Assembly (NCBI GenBank): GCA_021732215.1
Contig: JAKFVL010000008.1
Coordinates: 1 to 64,000, forward strand
From: Hyphomicrobiales bacterium
GTDB lineage: Bacteria; Pseudomonadota; Alphaproteobacteria; Rhizobiales; Xanthobacteraceae
Direction: 5' to 3'
Length of the DNA: 64,000 nt
A program made the translations under genes and the position numbers. The notes beneath the pieces were generated by a model. It had not been told where the DNA came from. It ran no database searches and worked only from the letters and a program-made list of their open reading frames with translations. Below are positions 26,020-34,317 of the stretch, piece by piece; the first letter of the stretch is position 1; each line of letters starts with the position of its first letter.

Positions 26020-26136
26020 CATCAGATGTGCCCGCCGAATAAGGACTTCAAGCATCTGATGCCGCCCAAGGCAACGAAATTCCGGGCCGGACGATAAGGT
26101 CTCGTCAATCATCCCGGCCAAGGTCTCGTCAATCAT
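26020..26136. repeat. Spacer with a 9-bp inverted pair and a 17-bp direct repeat
   Basis: CATCAGATG (26020-26028) and CATCTGATG (26053-26061) form an inverted pair. AAGGTCTCGTCAATCAT occurs exactly twice, at 26096-26112 and 26120-26136, at a 24-base period. This spacer (25983-26256) lies between two divergently oriented genes. The only sizeable frame is an antisense one on the minus strand, which I do not accept as a gene. Confidence 0.6.
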
Positions 26137-26256
26137 GACAATCGAAGCGATGCGGGCTACCGCTGATTAACCAGCCTTTTTAAGCGAATCCGGACATCGC
26201 TCTGGCACAGTCTCACGCATCGACCGGGAACATAATCCCGGCGGGGAGATAAAGCC

Positions 26257-26808
26257 GTGAGGCGTCAAACAACAACACGCGGGGTCATTCCCGCAGGGTC
26301 GAGCCGTGCATTGCGGCTCGACCCTCTTTCCCTCCCGTTGCAATTCGACGCGGGCGATATGCGCGCCGATGGCGGCATTCGCCAGGTCGAGCTCGATCGC
26401 GATCGCATTACCGTGCGCCGCGCCGTGCACGGTGTGCGGATGGCCGTCAACATTCGCGTCAGCGATTTCATCGGAATCGCGCTGCGCGAGATCGATGGCG
26501 AGCAGACGCTGGCTCTGATCCATCGCGATCCGTCGTTGACGATTCCGCTGCTCGTCGCTGCGGAGCCTGAAGACATCGACGCGGTCTGGCAGCTCTGGAG
26601 CGATTGCCTCAAGCTCCCGAAACTGACGCAGGATGAGGAAAGCGCGGCCCGCGGTTTCAACATCGCGGCCGAGCCGGCTCCGCGCCGCCGCCGCCGCAAC
26701 GCCATCCGCGCCCGCCGCCCGAAGTTTCTGGTCCGCCGCCGCGCCGGCCATGCGGTCGACGGAATGCCGGTCTATCGTGGCGAACGCGAGATCGTCGCAC
26801 GCAACTGA
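26257..26808 (+). CDS. Conserved hypothetical protein (DUF6101-like)
   Basis: 183 aa. Starts at GTG 26257, preceded by GGGGAG. It begins MRRQTTTRGVIPAGSSRALRLDPLSLPLQFDAGDMRADGG; the middle part is a compact mixed fold and the last 40 residues are Arg-rich (APRRRRRNAIRARRPKF). I recall similar proteins in Bradyrhizobium-like genomes, grouped as DUF6101, but am not certain of the assignment. No enzymatic motif, signal peptide or membrane segment. It is followed by an AU-type hairpin (26807-26828) and an R6 repeat. Confidence 0.7.
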   Translation: MRRQTTTRGVIPAGSSRALRLDPLSLPLQFDAGDMRADGGIRQVELDRDRITVRRAVHGVRMAVNIRVSDFIGIALREIDGEQTLALIHRDPSLTIPLLVAAEPEDIDAVWQLWSDCLKLPKLTQDEESAARGFNIAAEPAPRRRRRNAIRARRPKFLVRRRAGHAVDGMPVYRGEREIVARN

Positions 26809-26828
26809 AAAGAACCGTCGTTCTTTTC
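26807..26828 (+). terminator. Weak A/T-rich hairpin after the DUF6101-like gene
   Basis: GAAAAGAA and TTCTTTTC are perfect inverted arms (26807-26814 and 26821-26828) around CCGTCG. The hairpin overlaps the stop codon region and is followed by CTTTG. The stem is A/T-rich, so terminator strength is doubtful. Confidence 0.35.
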
Positions 26829-26831
26829 TTT

Positions 26832-26880
26832 GCGCATGATCTGGTCCGAGAACCGGCTTCCACTCTTCGGGATCATGCGC
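26832..26880. repeat. R6 palindromic repeat overlapping the end of ubiA
   Basis: GCGCATGATC at the left and GATCATGCGC at the right form a 10-bp perfect inverted pair around GGTCCGAGAACCGGCTTCC. The ubiA stop codon (26873-26875, TGA on the minus strand) lies in the right arm. Related elements are at 34252-34296, 62100-62213 and, degenerate, around 45285-45332. Confidence 0.75.
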
Positions 26881-27808
26881 CTGCCCTCGTCAGCGCGTCG
26901 GCGAGAAGCCCCGCCGCCAGAAACAATCCCGCGTCGCGATTGGACTTGAACAGCCGCAAACACAACGCCGGATCGGAGATGTTCAGCCGCGCGATCTGCC
27001 ACGACAGATGCAGGCCGAACGCCGCAAGCCCCGCGAACGCGATCCAGCCTGCGCCCGCGCGCGCCAGCGCAGCGCCAATCAAGAGCAGCGACAGCCCGTA
27101 AAAAATTGCCAGCGCCGGTTTGGTGCGGTCGGCGAACATCAGGGCGGTCGACTTGATGCCGATCATGGCATCGTCCTCGCGGTCCTGATGCGCATAGATG
27201 GTGTCGTAACCGATCACCCAGGCGATCGAGCCCGCATAGAGCAGCAGCGCCACCGCATCGATCCGCGCGAATATTTCCGCGAATCCCATCAGCGCGCCCC
27301 ACGAGAATGCAAGCCCGAGCACCACCTGCGGCCAGTAGGTGATGCGTTTCATGAACGGATAGACCGCGACGATCGCGAGCGACGCTATGCCGGTCGCGAT
27401 CGCAAAGCCGTTGAACTGCACAAGCACCGCAAGCCCAACCAGACTTTGCAGCACGGCAAATGCCAGCGCCTGGCGGATGCTGACCTGTCCCGATGGAATC
27501 GGCCGCGAACGGGTGCGCTCGACGCTGCCGTCGAGGTTGCGATCAGTGATGTCGTTCCAGGTGCAGCCCGCGCCGCGCATCGCGAACGCGCCGATAAAGA
27601 ACAGCACGAGCATCATGGGCAGCGGACGCAGATCGCGCGCCATGCCGCAAGCCAGCGCTGCCGACCACCAGCACGGCAGCAACAGCAGCCACGCCCCGAT
27701 CGGGCGATCGAACCGCGATAATCTCAGGTAGGGCCGCAGCCAGAGCGGCGCATGGGTATCGACCCAGTTGCGGGTCGAGTCTGCAACCTGGCCGGCAGTG
27801 TCGGTCAT
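26873..27808 (-). CDS. ubiA: 4-hydroxybenzoate polyprenyltransferase
   Basis: 311 aa inner-membrane prenyltransferase of ubiquinone synthesis. Both Asp-rich motifs are present: NDITDRNLDGSVERTRSRP and YDTIYAHQDREDDAMIGIKS. About eight hydrophobic helices. Substrates are 4-hydroxybenzoate and a polyprenyl diphosphate. It shares an intergenic boundary with a secreted protein gene upstream and ends in an R6 repeat. Confidence 0.95.
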   Translation of the reverse strand: MTDTAGQVADSTRNWVDTHAPLWLRPYLRLSRFDRPIGAWLLLLPCWWSAALACGMARDLRPLPMMLVLFFIGAFAMRGAGCTWNDITDRNLDGSVERTRSRPIPSGQVSIRQALAFAVLQSLVGLAVLVQFNGFAIATGIASLAIVAVYPFMKRITYWPQVVLGLAFSWGALMGFAEIFARIDAVALLLYAGSIAWVIGYDTIYAHQDREDDAMIGIKSTALMFADRTKPALAIFYGLSLLLIGAALARAGAGWIAFAGLAAFGLHLSWQIARLNISDPALCLRLFKSNRDAGLFLAAGLLADALTRAGA

Positions 27809-27818
27809 CGCCGCCCGT

Positions 27819-28592
27819 TCACCGGGCGAGGACGTTGCCGTTCAGCGTGTCGAACGTGCTGCCGCCGCGCTTGGTCTTGGTGGCCTCCGGCACCGACACC
27901 GAGCCCAGCGCTTCGCTGAGGCTTGGAGCGGCAGGTGCCGCGGGGCCGGCCTGCTGCTGCTTGGCAGCATCGCAAACCTGCTTCAACAGCTTGTCCGTCG
28001 TCACGCGCCCCTGCTTCATCTGCTCGGGAACCTCGTTGGGAATTCCGCAGCGCTTCTGATTGGCGTTCACGTAATTCAGCAACTTGAGTTCGGCCTGCGA
28101 GAAACGCGAGATCAGACTGCATGCTTCCTGCGCCGACGCCTTGCGGTCGCTGGCCGCCTTGATCGCCTTGCCGCGCTTTTCGGTTTCGTCGCGCAAGGGC
28201 TTGAACTCGGCGATGCAACTCGCGCCTGCCCCGGCATCGCTAGGCGGCGGAGGTCCTGACAGTCCGCCGCCTCCACCCGGAATCGGCGCGGCGCCACCCG
28301 ACGGGAAAGCGGCTTGCGACGCGGGCGCGCCGCCGACAGGCGGGAACGGCGATGAGCTGGCCGCGGGTGGCGCCGCCGGCGCACCATTGACCGGGGGAAA
28401 CGGCGAGGACCGTTGCGCGCCGCCGACCGGGGGGAACGGCGAAGCGTTGGTGGCCGGCGCCGACGAAGCGCCGCCAGGCAACGGCGCCGGAAATGCGCCC
28501 TGCGCATATGCGCCAGCTACATCAAGCATCAGCGCCGCTATCGCGAGCGGGGCAAGCCGTTTCATCAGCGCAAGGGGTGGTCGGAAATTCAA
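27819..28592 (-). CDS. Secreted protein with a Pro/Gly-rich repeat region, unknown function
   Basis: 257 aa from a TTG at 28592. The TTG is chosen because a strong GGAGG lies 7 bases upstream (28600-28604 on the minus strand), and it adds a basic n-region (RPPLALMKRL) to a hydrophobic core that ends AYA-QG. The next in-frame ATG (28565) lacks a comparable site. After the signal peptide come about three repeats of SPFPPVxGA (28300-28480), then a helical C-terminal domain with three Cys (SCIAEF, EACSLI, RCGIPNE) that may form disulphides. No family recognised. Confidence 0.7.
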   Translation of the reverse strand: MNFRPPLALMKRLAPLAIAALMLDVAGAYAQGAFPAPLPGGASSAPATNASPFPPVGGAQRSSPFPPVNGAPAAPPAASSSPFPPVGGAPASQAAFPSGGAAPIPGGGGGLSGPPPPSDAGAGASCIAEFKPLRDETEKRGKAIKAASDRKASAQEACSLISRFSQAELKLLNYVNANQKRCGIPNEVPEQMKQGRVTTDKLLKQVCDAAKQQQAGPAAPAAPSLSEALGSVSVPEATKTKRGGSTFDTLNGNVLAR

Positions 28593-28801
28593 AGGCAATC
28601 CTCCGGCAAGGATGAGACCAAGGATGCGGTATCCTCGAAACGTTGTACGATTCCTGAAAGACGCTAACAACCCATCTAAGAAGCATGGATTTTGGCGGCA
28701 GCGCGGCGGTTTGCCTCGCGATACCATGGCAATCAGCTTTCATTTGGCCCAGAACACCCCAACGTGATGGCAATGACAGCCAAATTGAGACCCGATCCGG
28801 C

Positions 28802-29551
28802 ATGGCCCGTTCCGACTTTCGCAGCCCGCGGCTCTACATCGACGGCCCGCTCGGGGCCGGCGCTGCGGTTCCGCTCGACCGGGATCGCAGCAACTATCTC
28901 GGCAACGTGTTGCGGCTCGGACCCGGCGATGGAGTGCTTGTCTTCAACGGCCGCGACGGCGAATGGCGTGCAGCCATCGAAGGCGGCAAGCGGCCCACGG
29001 CATTGCGCGTCGATGCGCGTGTGCGGGAACAGACCTCGTCGGCTGACCTGCGTTACGTGTTCGCGCCGCTGAAACATGCACGGCTCGATTACATGGTGCA
29101 GAAGGCCGTGGAAATGGGCGCTTCCGGGCTTCAGCCTGTCCTCACGCGGTTCACACAGGTTGCGCGCGTCAATCTCGAACGGATGCAGGCGAATGCCATC
29201 GAGGCTGCCGAACAATGCGGAATTCTCAGCCTCGCAGCGATCGCCGAACCACTGCCGCTGGATCGCTTTCTCAGCGAGCGAGACGCAAACCGTCTCCTGA
29301 TTTTCTGCGACGAAGAGGCTGAAGTCGCCAATCCTGTGGACGCACTGGCGACCTCCGGAAACGGCAAATCCGGGATCGATGTCCTGATCGGACCCGAGGG
29401 CGGGTTCGCTCCCGAGGAACGCGATTTGCTGCTGCGGCAATCCCGGGTCCATCGCCTGTCGCTCGGCCCCCGGATTTTGAGGGCCGATACGGCGGCTGTC
29501 GCGGCGCTTGCGGTGGTCCAGGCAACCTTGGGCGACTGGGACAAAGGCTGA
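28802..29551 (+). CDS. rsmE: 16S rRNA (uracil-1498-N3) methyltransferase RsmE
   Basis: 249 aa, SPOUT superfamily. The N-terminal PUA-like part (NYLGNVLRLGPGDGVLVFNGRDGEW) is followed by the trefoil-knot SAM site: VLIGPEGGFAPEERDLL and LSLGPRILRADTAAVAALAVVQ. The ATG at 28802 gives the standard N-terminus (MARSDFRSPRLYIDGPL); the longer open frame is rejected. It is upstream of a twin-hairpin spacer and hisZ. Confidence 0.94.
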   Translation: MARSDFRSPRLYIDGPLGAGAAVPLDRDRSNYLGNVLRLGPGDGVLVFNGRDGEWRAAIEGGKRPTALRVDARVREQTSSADLRYVFAPLKHARLDYMVQKAVEMGASGLQPVLTRFTQVARVNLERMQANAIEAAEQCGILSLAAIAEPLPLDRFLSERDANRLLIFCDEEAEVANPVDALATSGNGKSGIDVLIGPEGGFAPEERDLLLRQSRVHRLSLGPRILRADTAAVAALAVVQATLGDWDKG

Positions 29552-29576
29552 TATACACGTAAAGGTTGCATAAGCC

Positions 29577-29730
29577 CTGGTGTGGTCGTCCGAAAGCTCC
29601 CTAAACTGGCCTAACGCACTCAACAGGGAGCTTTCGAACGTCAACCACACCAGAATTCATGATTATCGGTGACCTTTCGAATCCGAAGATCGCTAAACAT
29701 TTGCTGCGAGAGGGACGAACTTCGGATTCG
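29577..29730. repeat. Twin-hairpin element, third and divergent example
   Basis: Hairpin 1: left arm 29577-29602, right arm 29625-29653, about 25 pairs with a few single-base insertions. Hairpin 2: perfect 11-bp arms CGAATCCGAAG (29678-29688) and CTTCGGATTCG (29720-29730). It lies between rsmE and hisZ. The arm sequences differ from the copies at 33147 and 51000, apart from the shared ACGAACTTCGGA core, but the two-hairpin plan is the same. No CDS seen. Confidence 0.65.
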
Positions 29731-29829
29731 GGACGCTGATATCGTTAAGCGCGCTTGCGGATCGAGGTCGAAACCCGGCCAGCCCCGTGGTAGAGCGCAG
29801 TCCCTTTTTCTTCCGATCTGGATTTGACC

Positions 29830-30978
29830 ATGGATCAGACCGCCACCCCGCGCGCGTCAGCATCCGCCGTGCCGGCGGAGGCCCTGCTGTCGTCTTTCGT
29901 GCAGGCCGGTTACGTCCATGCCGAACCGCCGATCCTGCAACCGGCCGAGCCGTTCCTGGACATGTCGGGCGAAGACATCCGCAGGAGCCTCTATCTCACG
30001 ACGGATGCCGGTGGCGAGGAACTCTGCCTGCGGCCGGATCTGACGATCCCGGTGGCTTGCGATTATCTCAAGTCGGCCCAGGCCGGACAGCCCGCCGGAT
30101 TCTGTTATCTCGCGCCGGTGTTCCGTTATCGCGCCGGGCGGCCGAGCCAATTCCTGCAGGCCGGCGTCGAATCCTTCGGCCGCGACGACAAGGCGGCTGC
30201 CGACGCCGAGATGCTGTCGCTCGCATTGAAGGCGTTGGAGACCTTCGGCATCCGCGACGCCGAAATCCGCACCGGCGACGTGGCGCTGTTCACCTCGCTG
30301 ATCGATGCGCTCAACCTTTATCCGGTGTGGAAGCGCCGTCTGCTGAAAGACTTCAACCGCAAGGCCAACCTTGCGCAGGACATCGAGCAGATGACGCTCG
30401 CCAGCGTGACGCGGCCCAACGAGTATGCCGGCGTGCTTGCAGCGCTTGCCGGCTCCGATCGTAAGGCGGCGCTGGCGCTGGTCGCCGATCTCATGTCGAT
30501 CGCGGGTGCCTCCAGCCTCGGCGGCCGCGACGTCCCGGAAATCGCCGATCGTTTCCTCGAGCAATCGACGCTTCAGGGCGGCGCCTTTCCGGCCGACGCG
30601 CTGCGGCTGATCCAGCGGTTTCTAGCCATCGGGGGCGAACCGGACGAAGCGCTCGCTGAACTGCGGGCGATGACATCGGACGCAGGAATCAATCTGAACC
30701 CGGCGATCGATCAACTGGAGAGCCGCATCGGCTTCATGGCCGCGCACGGCATCGATACGCGCGCGATCCGCTTCTCGACCTCATTCGGACGCGGCATCGA
30801 TTATTACACCGGCTTCGAATTCGAGTTGCACGCGAAAGGTAACGGCGCGGAGCCGCTGGTCGCCGGCGGCCGCTACGACGGACTGATGACGCAGCTCGGC
30901 TCAAGGATACCGATTGCGGCGGTCGGCTTCTCGATCTGGGTCGAAACGCTGGCGCAGGCGCGCGGGGGTGCGGCATGA
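29830..30978 (+). CDS. hisZ: ATP phosphoribosyltransferase regulatory subunit HisZ
   Basis: 382 aa from the ATG at 29830. It is a class II synthetase (HisRS)-like fold without aminoacylation activity: [59 protein letters not shown] and [16 protein letters not shown]. HisZ binds HisG to regulate the first step of histidine synthesis. The stop overlaps the hisG start (ATGA, 4 bases), consistent with one unit. The TTG at 29824 is a less likely start. Confidence 0.95.
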   Translation: MDQTATPRASASAVPAEALLSSFVQAGYVHAEPPILQPAEPFLDMSGEDIRRSLYLTTDAGGEELCLRPDLTIPVACDYLKSAQAGQPAGFCYLAPVFRYRAGRPSQFLQAGVESFGRDDKAAADAEMLSLALKALETFGIRDAEIRTGDVALFTSLIDALNLYPVWKRRLLKDFNRKANLAQDIEQMTLASVTRPNEYAGVLAALAGSDRKAALALVADLMSIAGASSLGGRDVPEIADRFLEQSTLQGGAFPADALRLIQRFLAIGGEPDEALAELRAMTSDAGINLNPAIDQLESRIGFMAAHGIDTRAIRFSTSFGRGIDYYTGFEFELHAKGNGAEPLVAGGRYDGLMTQLGSRIPIAAVGFSIWVETLAQARGGAA

Positions 30979-31949
30979 GCACGCTCGTTGTCGCAGTTCC
31001 CTCCAAAGGACGTTTGCAGGAAAACGCCGAAGCGTTCTTTTCCCGCGCGGGCCTTGCGCTCGCGAAGTCCGGCGGCGCGCGCGACTATCGCGGCACCATG
31101 GCCAATCTCGACAACATCGAGATCGCCTATCTGTCGGCGGGCGAGATCGCGGCAAACCTGGCGCGCGGAACGGTCCACCTCGGCGTCACCGGCGAGGATC
31201 TCGTGCGCGAAAGCATCGTCGATGCCGACCGGCGCGTGACCATGATCGAGAAGCTCGGCTTTGGCGGGGCCAATGTCGTCGTCGCTGTGCCGCAGGCATG
31301 GATCGACGTGCGCACCATGGCCGATCTCGACGACGTCACCACTGGATTCCGCACCCAGCACAATCGCCGGATGCGGGTCGCAACCAAATACATCAACCTG
31401 ACGCGCGCATTCTTTGCCGCCCATAACGTCGTCGACTACCGGATTGTCGAAAGCGCAGGTGCGACCGAAGGCGCACCGGCGACCGGCACAGCCGAGATGA
31501 TCGTGGACATCACCACCACCGGCGCGACGCTGGCCGCCAACGGACTGAAGGTGCTGGACGACGGTGTGATCCTGCGCAGCCAGGCCAATCTGGTTGCATC
31601 GAGGGATGCCGACTGGTCGCCGCCCGCGCGCGAAAGCGCCCGCGTCATCCTCGATCACATCGCCGCCCGCGCCCGCGCTGCAAAGTATCGCGAAGTCCGC
31701 ACCCGCTTTACCGGCGCTACCGCGGATCTTCTGAACGATGCGCAAAACCGGTTCGGCGTGGTGCTGCCGTTCGGCGGGCCGACGTCATCGGGCATGATTA
31801 CCCTGCACTGCCCGCCTGCGCAGCTTTACGCGCTCGGCAGTTTCCTGCGCGATCATGGCGCCGACACGGTCTCGGTGGCATCGCTGGATTACGTGCTCGA
31901 CCGCGAGAATCCGCTGTTTGCGAAGCTCGAGGCATTTTTGCGTTCATAA
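30975..31949 (+). CDS. hisG: ATP phosphoribosyltransferase catalytic subunit HisG
   Basis: 324 aa. Catalyses the condensation of ATP and PRPP, the first step of histidine synthesis. Motifs: [20 protein letters not shown] and [21 protein letters not shown] (PRPP loop). The length is longer than the roughly 210-aa short HisG that is classically paired with HisZ, as in related alphaproteobacteria. Translationally coupled to hisZ by a 4-base overlap. Confidence 0.95.
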   Translation: MSTLVVAVPSKGRLQENAEAFFSRAGLALAKSGGARDYRGTMANLDNIEIAYLSAGEIAANLARGTVHLGVTGEDLVRESIVDADRRVTMIEKLGFGGANVVVAVPQAWIDVRTMADLDDVTTGFRTQHNRRMRVATKYINLTRAFFAAHNVVDYRIVESAGATEGAPATGTAEMIVDITTTGATLAANGLKVLDDGVILRSQANLVASRDADWSPPARESARVILDHIAARARAAKYREVRTRFTGATADLLNDAQNRFGVVLPFGGPTSSGMITLHCPPAQLYALGSFLRDHGADTVSVASLDYVLDRENPLFAKLEAFLRS

Positions 31950-32042
31950 GCCGCCGCAGGCATTGTGCGGAGCGCTCGCCGGAGCCTTGCGATGCGGGGC
32001 ACAGCGCTTACCATATAGCAGGAACGCTGCGGGATTCGGCCG

Positions 32043-33140
32043 ATGATGTCTTCAATGACGCCTGATGCAATGACGCCTGATGCAATGACACCCGGTGCTG
32101 ACGTTTCAAATGGATCGAGCGGCGCTGCGACCGCATTGGGACTGTCGATCGTGGTCCCGGCCTATAACGAGGCCCTCGGCCTGCCGCTCCTGCATGGGCG
32201 TCTCGGCACGCTCGCGGACAGGTTGAAACAGCGTTTCGGCGTCACCTCGGAAGTCGTTTACGTCGACGACGGCAGCAGCGACACGACGCTGCAGGTGGCC
32301 CGGGGGCTGAACCCCGATCGGCTCGACGTGCAGGTGCTGTCGCTCTCCCGCAATTTCGGCAAGGAAGCCGCCCTGATGGCCGGGCTCGACCATGCCCGGC
32401 GCGGCGCCGTGCTGTTCATGGACGCCGACGGTCAACACTCGCCCGACCTGGTTGAAACGCTGGTCGGCCACTGGGTCGTGGACGGCTACGACGTGGTGTT
32501 CACGGCAAAGGCCAGTCGCCAGAACGAGTCGAAAGCAAAGCGTCTTCTGGGGCGCGGCTTCTACGCCATGATCAACTGGGGCGCGCGGCAGAAGATCCCC
32601 GAGGACGCCGGCGACTTCCGCCTGCTATCGCCACGCGCGGCGGCGGCGCTGCGGCAGATGCCGGAGCGCAACCGTTTCTTCAAGGGGCTGACGAGCTGGA
32701 TCGGCTTCCGCCAGAAGCGAGTCGATTACGAGCCCGAGGCACGCGCATCCGGCCAAACCTCGTTCAGCCCGCGCGCGCTGATCGGCCTGTCGATCGAAGG
32801 CATGACGTCGTTCTCGGTCGCGCCGCTGCGGCTCGCCAGCCTGTTCGGCGCGCTGTTCGCCCTGGTCGCGTTCATCTTCGGCCTGACAATCTTGTGGGAG
32901 ACGGTCGTCGACGGCAAATCCGTCCCCGGCTATCCCTCGCTGATGGTCGGCATGATGACCATCGGCGGCGTGCAGCTCATCATGATCGGCGTCGTCGGCG
33001 AATACATCGGCAAGATTCTTTCCGAACTGAAGCGGCGTCCGATGTACTTCGTGGCCGAACACAGCATCAAACGCACCGACGCTGCGCCGAACGCGAGCGA
33101 TCAGATCACCAACGATCACAGCCGGACCGCCGCTGAATGA
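32043..33140 (+). CDS. Family 2 glycosyltransferase of the DPM/ArnC/GtrB type, membrane-anchored
   Basis: 365 aa. The catalytic domain is GT-A: IVVPAYNEALGLPLLHGRL, VVYVDDGSSDTTLQVA, LFMDADGQHSPDL, and EDAGDFRLLSPRAAAALRQMPERNRFFKGLTSWIGF. The C-terminus has two hydrophobic helices (about 265-290 and 300-325), as in polyprenyl-phosphate sugar synthases. The first 20 codons contain three tandem copies of a 15-base unit (ATGACGCCTGATGCA-like), encoding repeated MTPDA. It probably makes a polyprenyl-phosphate sugar. A twin-hairpin element follows 6 bases after the stop. Confidence 0.87.
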   Translation: MMSSMTPDAMTPDAMTPGADVSNGSSGAATALGLSIVVPAYNEALGLPLLHGRLGTLADRLKQRFGVTSEVVYVDDGSSDTTLQVARGLNPDRLDVQVLSLSRNFGKEAALMAGLDHARRGAVLFMDADGQHSPDLVETLVGHWVVDGYDVVFTAKASRQNESKAKRLLGRGFYAMINWGARQKIPEDAGDFRLLSPRAAAALRQMPERNRFFKGLTSWIGFRQKRVDYEPEARASGQTSFSPRALIGLSIEGMTSFSVAPLRLASLFGALFALVAFIFGLTILWETVVDGKSVPGYPSLMVGMMTIGGVQLIMIGVVGEYIGKILSELKRRPMYFVAEHSIKRTDAAPNASDQITNDHSRTAAE

Positions 33141-33146
33141 ACTCGC

Positions 33147-33311
33147 GCCAGTACCCGTTTCCGAAGTTCGTGCGTGCTCGCCGCAGGTCCTTCACACGAA
33201 CTTCGGAAACGAAGGGTACTGGCCAATTTATAATTCTAGTGCCGCTTACGATCTGAAGTTCCTGAGATGAGCTCGCGTCAAATGGTGCAGGAACTTCAGA
33301 TCGGCGGCACC
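33147..33311. repeat. Twin-hairpin element (copy 1)
   Basis: Hairpin 1: left arm 33147-33172, right arm 33195-33223, 26 paired bases interrupted only by a 3-base insertion. Hairpin 2: left arm 33238-33264, right arm 33289-33311, about 22 paired bases. A linker (ATTTATAATTC) lies between them. The copy at 51000-51162 matches in arms, linker and order. The element begins 7 bases after the glycosyltransferase stop and extends into the next CDS. Confidence 0.85.
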
Positions 33312-34184
33312 AGGCGCATCTGGCTGTGCGCCGACGACTACGGCATCAGCCCGGGAGTAAACAGGGCGATCCGCGAACTGATCGTCATGCGGCGGATCAA
33401 CGCCACATCGGTGATGATGGCCGGGCCGGCGATCGATCGCGACGAGATCGATGCGCTCAAAGCCGCCGTGCAGAACAATCCCGCCTGCGCGGTCGGTCTG
33501 CACGCCACCATGACCGCTCCGTTCCAACCGCTGACCATGCATTTCCGCCCGACAGACGGCAGCGCATTCCTTCCCCTTGCCACGATGCTGCGAGCGAGCA
33601 TCCTGCGGCAGCTCGATCGCGACATGATGCGCACCGAATTCGAGGCACAGTTTACGGCATTCAAGACTGCGTTTGGCGAAGCCCCGGCCTATGCGGACGG
33701 GCATCAGCATGTGCAGGTGTTTCCGCAGATACGCGATGCTTTTCTCGACGCGGTGAAACAGTCGGCGCCCGGCGCATGGGTGCGCCAATGCGGATCGCCG
33801 CGCCCGTTCGTTCAGAACCTCACCAATCCAAAAGCAGCATTGCTCGATGTGCTGAGCGGCGGACTGCGCCGCGCGGCGCGGCGCGCCGGAGTTACGTTCA
33901 ATCCTGCGTTCGCAGGCGCCTACGATTTTTCCGGCAAGGCAGATTTCGGCGATCTGATGGGCGGATTCCTGAACGGCCTGCCGGATGGCGGGCTGATCAT
34001 GTGCCACCCCGGATTTGTCGATCAGACGCTGCGCGACCTCGATCCCCTCACCGACCAGCGCGAGCGCGAATATGAATATCTCGCGAGCGATGCGTTCCCG
34101 CGCCTTTTGGCCGCGAAACAGACCGTTCTGATTGATAATTCGGTCGATTTGTCGCACCGCGTTCATGGAATTGCGCAAATTTAA
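33267..34184 (+). CDS. YdjC/ChbG-type carbohydrate deacetylase
   Basis: 305 aa. The family block starts at IWLCADDYGISPGVN (metal-binding Asp-Asp near residues 22-23), with VGLHATMTAPF and YADGHQHVQVFPQIR (metal His residues), and GGLIMCHPGFVD. Likely removes an acetyl group from an amino sugar, or acts as the HpnK-like member of the family. Residues 6-15 (MVQELQIGGT) are encoded by the right arm of hairpin 2, and the ATG sits in its loop; the ATG at 33282 is an alternative. The adjacent polyprenyl-phosphate-type glycosyltransferase suggests a shared glycolipid pathway (inference). Confidence 0.85.
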   Translation: MSSRQMVQELQIGGTRRIWLCADDYGISPGVNRAIRELIVMRRINATSVMMAGPAIDRDEIDALKAAVQNNPACAVGLHATMTAPFQPLTMHFRPTDGSAFLPLATMLRASILRQLDRDMMRTEFEAQFTAFKTAFGEAPAYADGHQHVQVFPQIRDAFLDAVKQSAPGAWVRQCGSPRPFVQNLTNPKAALLDVLSGGLRRAARRAGVTFNPAFAGAYDFSGKADFGDLMGGFLNGLPDGGLIMCHPGFVDQTLRDLDPLTDQREREYEYLASDAFPRLLAAKQTVLIDNSVDLSHRVHGIAQI

Positions 34185-34251
34185 TCCGCGGCGGCACTTC
34201 TGACGACGCAATCCGGCCCTACATCTTCGCCGCACGTATCGAACGTGCAGG

Positions 34252-34296
34252 GCACGATCCGAAAAGTGGCTCCCGGTTTTCGGGTTTATCGTGCTC
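34252..34296. repeat. R6 palindromic repeat before the DUF2076 gene
   Basis: GGCACGATCCGAAAAGTGGCTCC on the left and the GGTTTTCGGG...ATCGTGC pairing on the right (GCACGAT with ATCGTGC) give the same plan as the copy at 26832. It ends about 20 bases before the start of the DUF2076 gene, so it could influence its leader. Confidence 0.65.
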
Positions 34297-34317
34297 ACAA
34301 AGACCGGAGACTGACCC

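Noticed and set aside
25843-26136. 97-aa minus-strand frame covering the spacer upstream of pmbA
   Set aside because: It overlaps the N-terminus of pmbA in another frame and its start lies in a direct repeat; no family resemblance.
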